Shown here one piece after another: positions 54,220-64,000 of a DNA stretch of 64,000 nt; position 1 is the stretch's first letter; every line of letters begins with the position of its first letter. The stretch is from Nereocystis luetkeana (lineage: Eukaryota; Sar; Phaeophyceae; Laminariales; Laminariaceae). The stretch is from the NCBI GenBank assembly GCA_031213475.1, contig JARUPZ010000026.1, positions 1,690,501 to 1,754,500 of the forward strand, read 5' to 3'. Position numbers and translations under genes: made by a program. The notes under the pieces are model-generated. The model saw only the letters and a list, made by a program, of their open reading frames with translations, did not search any database and was not told the DNA's origin.

Positions 54220-54720
54220 CATACATAGCGAGGAAGACTGTGTTAGCGTGTTATTAATAATAGCGGAATTCCTCGTGGCTATCGTAACACACGTAGAAGG
54301 GATAACGTCCACGGCCAAATAAACGTTAATATTATGTTGCCGTGTTAGCGACATCAGCCCGTAGCGAGTAACGTTATGTTAGTGGCCTAGCGGGATTCTT
54401 GCTTGCTACCGTAATAGCCTGTAGACGGACAACGCGCACGGCCAAATAAGCGAGTACATAACACTATACATATATCAGTGGGTTAGTGAATTTCCTAGTG
54501 GCTATCGTAGCACACGTTAGAGGGATGACGTATATATATGGTCAATAGATCGTTAGCATTATGTTGCCGTATCAGCCGCGGCAGCCGTCCGTATCGATCG
54601 ACGCTATGTGAGGGTGTTAGTGGAAGTCTTGCTACCATAACATACATCAAACGAGTGACGAATACCGGGTATGATCGATAACATACTAATAGCATTATAC
54701 CTGGTAGCTCGTATGCAACG
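54220..54720 (+). repeat. Degenerate tandem repeats, about 95-135 bp period
   Basis: A module of GTGTTAG, then TTCCTCGTGGCTATCGTAACAC, then GGATAACGT and ATTATGTTGCCGT recurs at about 54268, 54392, 54488 and 54623 with substantial divergence. Isolated GTTAG/CTAAC and GTAACG motifs continue to about 56250. Confidence 0.6.
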
Positions 54721-55456
54721 CATGTATTAATAGTGACATAATTTAGCAGATAACATACACCCCCAATCTAGCATCAACGGTGTATTACTGCCGTGTTAGC
54801 TCGTACCCGCGAGTGTGCAGATTACGTCATAGATGGATAACGTACTGGAGGGGGTTCCAGAAAGATAAGGAGGCGTTTTGTATCGTGGGGACCCCACCTG
54901 AATATCCCCTGTTTAAGGGTTTAAAATTATGGAAGCGTTTTGTTACTGGGGATGCCATGATATCCTCCCCCCCTGGGATATTATTGTAGGTATCCCCTAC
55001 TACTGGGATGTCGGCGAAATTGTATAACACGGCTACGCTAGGTTATCTCCCGCACGCCGCGTTATCACTAACAGCACAGACAGGTAACCCATGTTTGATC
55101 TCGGGAAGATCCAAAGGGTAACGTAGTAGCATTACGTTAGAACGATGTCGGCCCCAACGGGAACTCAGCAACATAATGGTAGACCCTGATTGATTTTTAT
55201 GGTAACACGGTAACGGAATGTTACCATCAGATCTTCACTGACGGTAACACAGTAGTACCATACTGTTGGAGAGACCTCCGCATTTAAGCTAACATCCTAA
55301 CATAAAGTTACGTATGGGCCGGCTAAGACTGTAGCGTATATAATGTGCGTTAAACGTTATCCGAGCCTGTAAGGCAATCAGGTGGGGGGTTCAGATAACG
55401 TAGTGTTAGCAGTGCTGGCGAAGATGGTAGCACTCCTCCTAAGGGGCCCGGGGGGA

Positions 55457-55848
55457 ACAGACAAAACGGAAAAATGAGAACGAAACAAAAAATGGGAACG
55501 GACGGTTTTTTTTAGAAAGCAAACCAATTGTGTACAACTCCAAGAAAAAAAGTTGACAGTCCTGCGGGGCTGTACAGCAGCCTTCGAATGAGCTGTCGCT
55601 CAGGCTGGAAGTCCTCGGCATCGCCGCGGTAGCCAGCATCTAGAGAAATCACAATAGAGCCAGCGTATATCGCTTTTTGCGCCCACCCGAAGGCACGAGA
55701 TGGAGCATGACCGTTCTGACGAGCTCCTCTCACAGGGCTGGCCAAGGGGTTTCGCAGGATCATTTTGGTTCTCTGATACACCTCATGGTTCTGGAGATAC
55801 GGCTTGGTTCTCATTTTAGGCTTCGTTCCCATTTTTCCGATTTGTCTG
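55457..55848. mobile_element. MITE-like element with about 45-bp terminal inverted repeats
   Basis: The left end reads CAGACAAAACGGAAAAATG and then GAGAACGAAACAAAAAATGGG. The right end, complemented, reads CAGACAAATCGGAAAAATG and then GGAACGAAGCCTAAAATGAG. The element is 392 bp. I could not find a target duplication. A 106-codon minus-strand frame (55512-55832) starts inside the right inverted repeat and spans most of the element; its product is not recognised. Confidence 0.65.
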
Positions 55849-55849
55849 T

Positions 55850-57187
55850 AAGGGTAACCCTATGTTAGTGTGTCATGTTTGACTCTGGGCCGGCAGTAAC
55901 ATTTTGTCATTATTGGGGTGGGAAATATGCGGATATCGATCTGGGCATGTAAGAGTGATAACGTACGTGTTTGGTCAAAACCGAACGCTGTGTGTTACGG
56001 TGTAAGTTCAAGGACTGATCACGGCATAACATATTGTTACTGTACCAGAGCTGGACGAGATCGAGCAGCTACATGACGTGCACATTCATGGGCTTCCACT
56101 TGACACTGTGTTACCGCGTCACAGTGACCGCTCCTCCAGTGCTAATACGTTTTGTTGTTAATAGTACGTTACCACGTCCCCGTGTTAGGACCCATAACGT
56201 CGATATAAGTGTGGTCCGAGTGTTACGTTATCCGAGGTGAGGGATGTTTACTATTTATTTTAGCGGCGTAACATCGAGGCGTCTTTCTTCCCGAGGCGAC
56301 AAGCCTCACGGGGAAACCCTCTAATTCCGACCATAGACGACAGCCTGGGTCGAGAAAATCTAAAGCATCACATCAAACGTTCATACCAACACTCTCTATA
56401 CAACACCTAGGCGAAAACAATCAGCGGGCACAGGTTAAGTTGTGTCAACACAGGGAGATAAACGACGTACCGTACGCAGCGATTCGGGCGAAAGTTAGAT
56501 GTTAGTGACAACACATACATGCTGCTTCATTTGCATACGAACCGATACACAATAATACCGGGTATGCTCGCACAATAGTGACAACGTGTGAAAATACGGG
56601 CTTAATAGCGACGTACGGAAGCAAGCCGAGTGGAGCAGGCTTCTTTTGCCGCTACCGTAGCACACACAGCAGCGCAGAGCTCCACGAGTCCTGATATATA
56701 TTTCAGCTGTAAGCATACAGTCCGCGACAGCAGGTAATAATGTGGATGTTAAGAATTTAAGCCTTAATTTTGTAATTTTCTTAGAATTTACAACTAATCT
56801 TTGGTGCTGACTTTCGAGGATAAATAAAAATTAGAAATCGAGAAGTGCAAAGGGGGTCCGCAACTAGGAGTCTACAAGAACGTATTACGGCCCAGAAGAA
56901 TAAGAAACTGCCGACACGCCTCTCAAGGCCGTGCCAGGCACCCAACCAAGCTGCCTCCTCCCCAAAATCGACCTTACAGCTGATTTGGTGAAATAAGGTA
57001 CCGGTATGAAATAGTGTACCAGGTACAACGTAATCCAGTACGTTTTATCCAAAAAATATACGAGGTACGTAAAAAACATTACAATATATTTTTCACAAAA
57101 CAAAAAATATCTACTCTCCCAGCATGCAAATACCCTTGATGCAACTCCATTTTTTATCTGTATTTTTGTATGTTTCCGGGGGCTCAG
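55850..57187. other. Stretch without a recognised gene
   Basis: Scattered GTTACG/CGTAAC and GTGTTAG motifs continue from the degenerate repeats. Short frames only. A 135-codon minus frame (56885-57292) overlaps the coding-like exon below and is judged a shadow. Confidence 0.4.
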
Positions 57188-57401
57188 CAGTACGCAGAGC
57201 GGAGGACAGCAGGAGTGCCTTGACCTGCGCTTCGAGGTTGCGGTCGATTCGCGTCTGCGAGGTTCCGCAGCGATGGGTTTATCCAACGACACTCTGCGGG
57301 ACCTGACGGCAATTACCGAGTTGAAATCTGATGGCTGGATGCTTCAGCGTCATTTTGAGCTACTCAAGGGATACGTCATCAAGAGCCACCACCTTAGTTA
57401 G
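57188..57401 (+). CDS. Candidate terminal exon, unknown protein
   Basis: After a T-rich tract and CTCAG (acceptor ending 57187) a frame of about 71 codons runs to a TAG at 57399-57401. It reads LDLRFEVAVDSRLRGSAAMG, then SNDTLRDLTAITELKSDGWM and LQRHFELLKGYVIKSHHLS, which has the composition of a folded helical protein. I do not recognise the family. The stop could be a true C-terminus or decay. No upstream exon was found. Confidence 0.4.
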
Positions 57402-60400
57402 TGTCGGAAGCTCGAAAGGTTATTGCTTGTCAGTGAAACTGAAGCGCATTAAATTGGTGGTATACAGTTATTTCGTGAAACAAACGCGGAGTACTAGTGA
57501 GACTACAATGCCGTGGTTTGGGAGGTTGATCACTCGCAAGAGTCACGAGCGGACCAAAAGATATGTACGGCTATCGTGTGCACCTTGAAGAGGCCAAAGC
57601 GTACGTAGCTTGAAGCCTCCGCTAGGTGCTTACGCACGGAATCAAGCGCGGCGGTGGGTGCATGGGTTTTGCTACCGCCAAACAAGGAAGAGCAGGGGGG
57701 GGGGGGCGGGCAGAACAGTCAGTTGGGAGGTTCAGCTGTCGGAAGAAACCCCGCTGTCTGTAGCAGCAGAGGGAGAACCTTAGCGCCTCTCGTGCGTAAC
57801 GTAGATCATGTACTGTAGCTTGAATGGCTGTTCCGGGTAGGGAAGTACATATATGTAGCGGCAGTCGTACGGTCGTGGGGTCGTTGAGAGCGGGAGACAT
57901 GATGAGCGTTGGTGTCTGGAGTCCTCAAACCTTTTGTTTAAAATCTTGATATTGGTTTTCATCATCATGGATGGACGGAGGCCTGTGTGGTGATACCTGT
58001 CTATTTGCAACCTCTCAAGAAATACATCTCGCATTGTACTCCTATGTAGAATGAGAATTGGATCTTAAGAATATGGTGTTCTGAATCCGTTTGCGAATAA
58101 GAAATTGGATTTAAGCATTTATGCTCAAATCAGGGGGGGGATAAGCCCCAAGACTTAGCCAAAAAAAGTAGTTTCTTAACTGCCGTCGCGTATTGGACCG
58201 GTGCAGTCACAGGATGTGACGGAAACAAAGGGAAACGTGGGACGAGAAGTAGAAGATTTCGTCGACGAAACGCATTTTTGCAAGCTGTCGGTCGGATACT
58301 TCAACCGAACGTGTGCACACTATGTAAATTACAACAAGAAAACTAAAGAGCCTGTCGTAATATGCTCACCGTATAAGTCCCAATGAGGTCGTCGAGATGT
58401 GCAGCAGGAAGAGATCATGCAAAAGCAGGAACAGGATTGTCGGCTAACTTACACCCCAACTTAGAGTCCCACTCCACGATCGTTGTTGCTAGCGCTGGGT
58501 ACAAGTACAAACTACCGTGTAGTTCACAGGTACTGGATACGCCGCGAAGAACGGACTCCACGCGATTGCGCCGGCGATATTCCCGGATGCACGGTCTCCA
58601 GCCGGGTGGAGAAATACAGCCCGGCAACCCACATACGGAGAGCCGTCACGGAAGCCGAACGCTGTCATTCATGTTGGATCGGATGCCGTCGGACGTACGC
58701 TGCCAGAGGCATACGCCGGGCATTGTCGAAGGAGGACATTGACGACAACGGAATTGACTTCGAAAACCGGACACTTGATGGTCATGTATCTTCGTCAGAA
58801 AGAACGATACCCATGGTGGCGAAATCTGTCATGGCCGCAAGAGGGCATCGTTCTGGTCTCACGACATGCTAGAGCGTAAGCACATAGAAGACGGTTGTCG
58901 TGTTCGAACACGACGAAACTAGTATGCCCTGTTTGACGACTAGGCAAAATAATGGTTTAGTGGTGGACCAGGCGAAGCTCTTGACCTAACAGGGTGCCCA
59001 CAGCTTCAATCGGACGGGTTTCGATGAAGAACGAGTGTGAACCCTTACCAGGTATATGATTTTTTGCGATTGGTCTTCCCCTGTTGCTAAGTGGAGCGTG
59101 GGCCAAGAAATGTTGCACGCAAGTAAAGGGACGACGGAGTAGACGATGGCAAATATATCAAGATTATTCGTTAGTAAAGTGGAGGCGCGATGGAGTAGAC
59201 GACGATGTTAGCAGCAGCAGCAGATAGCAGCAGCAACGTACGCCTACCATGTGTACCGTTGCCGCAGATACTGTAGACAGGTGAGGGAGTAACGCGGTGC
59301 CTGTTCTGTACACTCACTGAAGTGTTGGGTCAAGCCTGAATAAGTTCATAGAAGCCCCTTAGGGTATATATATATATATATATATATTGTAGAGCAGGGC
59401 AATCGTTGCCCTGCTGTTCCCTAGGTGTTACCATGCAGTAGGTTCGTAGATTTGTGTTGTCTGCACAGATTACACCAAGCACATGAAACAGTATCGCCGA
59501 GAATGAGAGCTGGACAAGTCGCACAACGACACAACGTTAGTGAGCGAACACGAACAAAGGGAGGAGGTATATGATATATATGGCGGAACAATGGAGCCAA
59601 CGAAAGACGTAAAGTAGGCGATCCAGCAGTGCAATCAGGAGCCATCATACATCGGATAACAATAAAAGCCAGAAAGCACAAGAGAAAGGGCTCACAGGTT
59701 GATCAAGTCCAAGAAGCAAACCAGGAGACTCAAGAGAAAATAAAAACGGCTGCAACAAGTAAGTCAGCCGACAAATAGCGGCAATAGTAAAAGAAGGGGT
59801 TACCGCAGAAATCTTGAAGAAGAAGCCGGAAGCGAGGAGCATGTCGTATTAATCCCAAGCAAGACATCAGCGGGTTGCGAGATGAACTACGAAACGGTAG
59901 GCACACCCACGAAGGCATAATCCCTTAAGGCACGATGACGACGGCATACGACACCAAGAAACGGCCGACGTCCAATACCCTTTAGTAAGCGCTTCGAGAT
60001 TATGAAGCCAGTGGGGCGCCGTACCATAAATTAGAAGCTAGAGGAGGTCGACAAGAGTTGTAGACGACACTTCACCAGACAGAAAAATAGCGAACGCACG
60101 ACGACGACGGCGAACGACAAAACAACGGACGACATCCAATACCATGTAATAAGTGCCTCGAGATTATGATGTTAGAGGGGCGCGGTTGTACTATAAATTG
60201 CGCAACGGTAGGCAGACTGAAAAAAACGACTAACAGGAAAAACGAAGAAGAAGACGGAGGAGGTAGACAAGACTTGACGGCGACACGCTGCAGATGAAGC
60301 AATGACAATAACAAACGTCTACGGCGACAAGGGTCTAAAACAGCAATGGTCAAGTAGAACGACGACCCACAACGGACGGCCTATAATTGCTTGTAAAGCA

Positions 60401-60650
60401 CGAAGACGACAAAGGCTTACGACAAGAAGAAACGACCGAAGTCAAACCCCCCGTAAAAGTTTGGCAGCGATGTTGTGTCATTGCGAGAAACGGAGAACGA
60501 GAACAAGTCGCGAGGCCTTACATACGAAGACAGGATTTGCGCCCGCAACGATCCACAAGACCAACGGGGATTTGCCCGTCGCACAACGGTTTTCGAAGAC
60601 GGTAAAAGCCCCTGTCCTACTCTGAGGGAATCGAGAAAAACGCAAATACC
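57402..60650. other. Stretch without a convincing gene
   Basis: One plus frame (58201-58386) reads DETHFCKLSVGYFNRTCAHY and is followed by a 129-codon frame at 58483-58872. Both have mixed, protein-like composition but no recognised domain and stops between them. A (TA)n tract lies at about 59366-59387 and a run of 12 G near 57696. A TACCAGGTA motif is at 59046-59054. Confidence 0.35.
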
Positions 60651-60656
60651 AAACAT

Positions 60657-60752
60657 ATACGATAATAAACAAGGGACCACCCAATGCGTGCGGAAACAGG
60701 TGGTATACGACAATAAACAAGGGGGCACCCAATGCGTGCGGAAACAGGTGGT
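60657..60752 (+). repeat. Perfect-length tandem duplication, 2 x 48 bp
   Basis: 60657-60704 and 60705-60752 differ at only two or three positions (for example ACCA versus GGCA). The 48-bp period keeps any reading frame; on the minus strand it gives two copies of YHLFPHALG followed by PLFI. Confidence 0.92.
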
Positions 60753-61363
60753 AATAGGCACCAACCACATCGCCCGGTTCCGTGAAGTCCTGCACTAAGC
60801 GCCCGGTGTGAGGAATGACCATCGCCTTGCGTAAGCCTCCTGAAGGCAGCGGCGGCCGCTTGCTCGGCGAGGTCGATGTTCGCTGGGGTATTCGACGACG
60901 CACGGAAATCAGACTCCAACGTCCTATTGCGCTCCGATCTCCAGCCGGCAGAGACGGCATGGTCACCGCCCGTCGGCATGACTGCGTCGATGCCGATCAC
61001 AAACCGGCAAACGTCATCCCTTTCGTCGCCGTCAGGTTGACCGCCATCGCCCTCAGCTGCGACCTCTTTTTCGCGATTGTCATGCGCATACGTAGATCTA
61101 GCATTGGTGCTTAAGATTTGGGATCGTCGAGTGGGATCAGCGCACAAAGGATTTTCGGCGGAGCCGATCTATCCAGAGGATAGGTTGCAAGGGTCTTCTT
61201 GTAAAAAGCGGTTCGATGAGCGAGGACAAAGGATCCCGGAAGTTGGTCGTTTTCGTCCTGCTGGTACGCTATAAGCCTCCGCGGCCTTGTCACGCCTCGA
61301 ACCCCAAAGATGGCGAAGCTGGGCGTCCTTAGGCCGGGCTCCGACAAGAGCGCAGGTGAAAAC

Positions 61364-61715
61364 TCAAGCGGTATCGGTGTCGCATATCGGTAGCTGAAGC
61401 TGTACACCATACGCATCCTGAGAGTAAAAGGTGAATGTGCCACGTAACAATGGTTGGGCTGACCCAGGGATTCCACCCACCTTGAGCTGCTCGAAGGAAT
61501 TGATCATGTCGCTGGTTCTGACGGCACTTGCGGCAGCGAGCTCAACAAAGTTGCAGTTTTGCAAGTGTTCAGGCAGCTGCCCGAACCAGAGGCCGTTGGC
61601 CATAGCAGCGAAAGGCACCAGATTCTTGCGGAGGCTTTGCAGACACTCAGTGCACACGGGATATCGATGGGGAGGGAGCTTTTCGAAACCGTGTCAGGAC
61701 AGGATGAATTTGTCG
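61364..61715 (-). pseudogene. Helitron-associated N-terminal domain fragment (DUF6570-like)
   Basis: The minus-strand frame reads CTECLQSLRKNLVPFAAMAN, GLWFGQLPEHLQNCNFVELA, then LKVGGIPGSAQPLLRGTFTF and YSQDAYGVQLQLP. The series C-x2-CL, then P-x-x-A-x-ANG-x-W-x-G-x-x-P-x-x-L, is the domain that precedes the Rep region in many Helitron polyproteins and Pif1-type helicase genes. The same frame continues upstream (higher coordinates) as HGFEKLPPHRYPV after an in-frame TGA. No Rep or helicase motif follows downstream, so it is a fragment. Confidence 0.5.
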
Positions 61716-62439
61716 AGCACCGCGGCATCGTCGCCACGGATAAGTCAGCGGCGATATACGGGCGGTCACGAAGGTGTGGCCGCCGGACATGAGGATTTGT
61801 TCGGCAAGTTTTCGGCTGTGACCCACGTCCAATCCGAGCCTCGGCAATTGCAGTCACACACTGCACACGCAACGCTGCGCAAGCAGTAGTGAAGGGGACA
61901 AGGATGGCAAAGTCGCGGAGGTAAGCAATACACCAGAGACCGAACGAACCCCTGTGACAAATACTCGCATAGGAACGTTACTTGAAGGTAAGACGCGACG
62001 GAGGCGGCGCCATGACATCCTAAATCACCTTCGAACAGAGTCTTTGATTCACTGATCGTAGTCGTGTATGCACCTGTGGGGTCTTGAAGGAGCCAGCATG
62101 TCGTCAAGCATGTGAGGACGGTCATGTACACCAACAACGCCCAAAGGGTGGTCACACGCCAAGGCAGGAGTACCCTTGACGATGGGAGACCAGGCTACCG
62201 GTTTCCGACGACTCCTGCAAGACACGCAATGGGCGTGCAGTCGAGCGGAAACCATCAGAACACCAGAGGCTCTGCTGAGGTCTCTCACATACCAACAAGA
62301 GAAGCTTGATGGGCGTGCTTGAAAGCTACGAAGATAGGTTGTAATATTTATAGTGGCGCTTGCTTGTTATGCTGGCCGAGTGACGCATGCTGCAGCAAGC
62401 AGTAGAAGTATACCCCCATTCTTATTGTTCTGCTGCATT
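61716..62439. other. Flank of the Helitron-like fragment, nothing assigned
   Basis: Several overlapping frames of up to 129 codons exist on the minus strand without recognisable motifs. Part may be decayed upstream sequence of the Helitron-like gene. Confidence 0.35.
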
Positions 62440-63680
62440 ACTTACCAGCTGGGGGTGGGGGTGGTTTGGTCGGAAAGGTGAGTTGGGATTCCGGTGGTCC
62501 GCACACACAACTCAAAGCATGAGCAAGCATCGGAACGTCGGTGGTGTGGGTATACACGCCCACCGGCCCCTCGCAAGGAGGGGGACAATAAAAAGCTGGC
62601 ACTGCAGGACAGCTGCACTGCTCGGTGTGAGGGTGCTTAGGCTGTACTGCTGCACTGCTGGGGTGTGGGTGCTGCAAACAAATCAATACTCGGAGTATAT
62701 CCGGGTTTCATATTCCGAGGTACGAGTAATACTCGGAGTATTTCAGGGTTTTATACTCCAATGTACTCCGGGTTAGAGTATTACTCGGAGTATTTACCTC
62801 GGATGATGAAGTATTCCTGGGTTCAATACTCGCGATACTCGGAGTACTCCGAGTAATTTGATGTTTGTGGTCTGGTTTGATTGGTGGTGAGTAAGCAAAG
62901 GAACGTCCGTGGTGTGGGTATAAATGTATACCGATCCCCGGCAAGGACGGGGGGTATGAGAAGTGGTACGGCTGTACAGCGGCGCAGCTGGGCGTGTGGG
63001 TGGTTTAGAGGGATAGGAGAGATCATAAGAATCTGGTACTGCTGTACTGCTGCACTGCTGGTTGCTGTAGTACTGATGTGCTGCTCCACGGCTGGGGGTG
63101 AGGATGGCTTGGTTGGATAGGTGGGTGGGGGTTCCGGTGGTCCGCACACACAACCCAAAGAATGCGTGAGCATGGCTGCACTGCTGGGTGTGTGGGTGGT
63201 TAGGCTGTTCTGCTGTACTGCTGGGGGTGCGGGTGGTTTAGGCTTGATTGGTGTTGAGTAAGCCTAGGAACGCCGGTGGAGTGGGTATAAACGTAAACCA
63301 ATCCGTGGCAAGGACGGCGTCAGCGGGTACCGCTGTGAAGCGGCGCAGCTTGGAGTGTGGGTGGTTTGGGTGGGCATGAGGGATCATAAGTACCTGGTAC
63401 TGCTGTATTGCCGCACTGCTGGGGGTGTGGGTGGTTTGGTTAGATAGGTGGGTTGCGATTCCGGTGGTCCGCACACACGACCCAAAGCATAAGTAAACAT
63501 CGGGACGTCAGTGGTGTGGGCATATACGTGCACCGGCCCCCGGCAAGCAGGGGGACAATAAAAAGCTGGCACTGCAGTACAGCTGCGCTGCTGGATGTGT
63601 GGGTGGTTAGGCTGTACTGCTGCACTGCTGGGGGTGTGGGTTCATAGGTTTGATTGGTGGTGAGTGAGCATAGGAACGGG
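62440..63680 (+). repeat. CTG-rich tandem array, about 250-350 bp degenerate units
   Basis: Recurring blocks are TTCCGGTGGTCCGCACACAC (62492, 63133, 63460), GGTGTGGGTATA with a CCGGCAAG follow-up (62545, 62900, 63275, 63515), AATAAAAAGCTGGCACTGCAG (62588, 63556) and GTACTGCTGCACTGCTGG with GTGTGGGTGG. An ACTCGGAGTAT short-period stretch is embedded at about 62690-62850. Confidence 0.75.
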
Positions 63681-64000
63681 TTTGCGACGACTCCAGCTAG
63701 TACGGCCCACCTTGCGTCAGCAGTAATCTTCTCCCGAGCCGTTGTACGTGCCGCGGTATCCTTGTTCCGAACTTCAGTTCTGGTGGGGAACTGTGTAAGT
63801 GCCAAAACAAACAAATTACACACATGAGAGTGGAATTCGTATTCACACCGCCTCGGCGACAAGACTATAGTACAGCAGACTACAGATGGCAGATAACACA
63901 CGAGAGTCCAACGTGTATTGATGCAGCATGGCAGGACTACCGAAGTGCTGTAGGTATTGAGGTTGCGCTTCATAGCCACGACTGTAGTACTGCTGCACTG

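Overview
This window reads as nuclear DNA of a brown alga (Phaeophyceae) or a close stramenopile relative. The main evidence is one long intact gene (31403-34627) built from about 28 EsV-1-7 type cysteine/histidine repeats, a family known from Ectocarpus (IMMEDIATE UPRIGHT and relatives) and from the phaeovirus EsV-1. CAG/CTG-rich intergenic DNA, GTAC-rich sequence and decayed elements of several transposon classes agree with this. Nothing looks bacterial: there are no operons, Shine-Dalgarno sites or rRNA. The species is not determined.

Layout. 0.1-11.6 kb is a transposon nest. It holds two related elements with hAT-like ends (104-2330 and, inverted, 8882-10894) filled with a roughly 40-bp minisatellite, several copies of a long-terminal-inverted-repeat family (family A), a tRNA-headed SINE with target-site duplication (3719-4074), and GACCC/GGGAC minisatellites. 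11.6-19.9 kb is mostly unassignable, with two weak coding-like fragments. 19953-23518 is a near-intact LTR retrotransposon (622-bp LTRs, 5-bp target duplication, minus strand) with a gag-type zinc knuckle but no recognisable polymerase. 23.5-31.1 kb is CAG/CTG-rich intergenic DNA with candidate exons. 31.1-34.6 kb is the EsV-1-7 repeat gene with a duplicated 121-bp leader. 34.6-43.1 kb has a decayed tyrosine recombinase, microsatellites, another family A copy, a broken basic ORF and one well-formed exon (43028-43129). 43.4-51.24 kb is a decayed Ty3/gypsy-like chromovirus with gag, a NADAR (YbiA-like) domain, a protease motif, integrase, chromodomain and a C-terminal WW-containing module; I see no reverse transcriptase. 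51.3-64 kb has a large foldback, degenerate tandem repeats, a terminal-inverted-repeat element, a Helitron-associated fragment and a CTG-rich tandem array.

Functionally, only the EsV-1-7 repeat gene is convincingly intact; almost everything else is mobile DNA or its debris. The observations most worth a second look are the NADAR domain inside a retroelement, the size and block duplication of the EsV-1-7 gene, a 9-bp palindrome (TACCWGGTA) scattered at far above chance frequency with one copy that behaves like an insertion, and a hAT-like insertion that has its own paralogous empty site next door.
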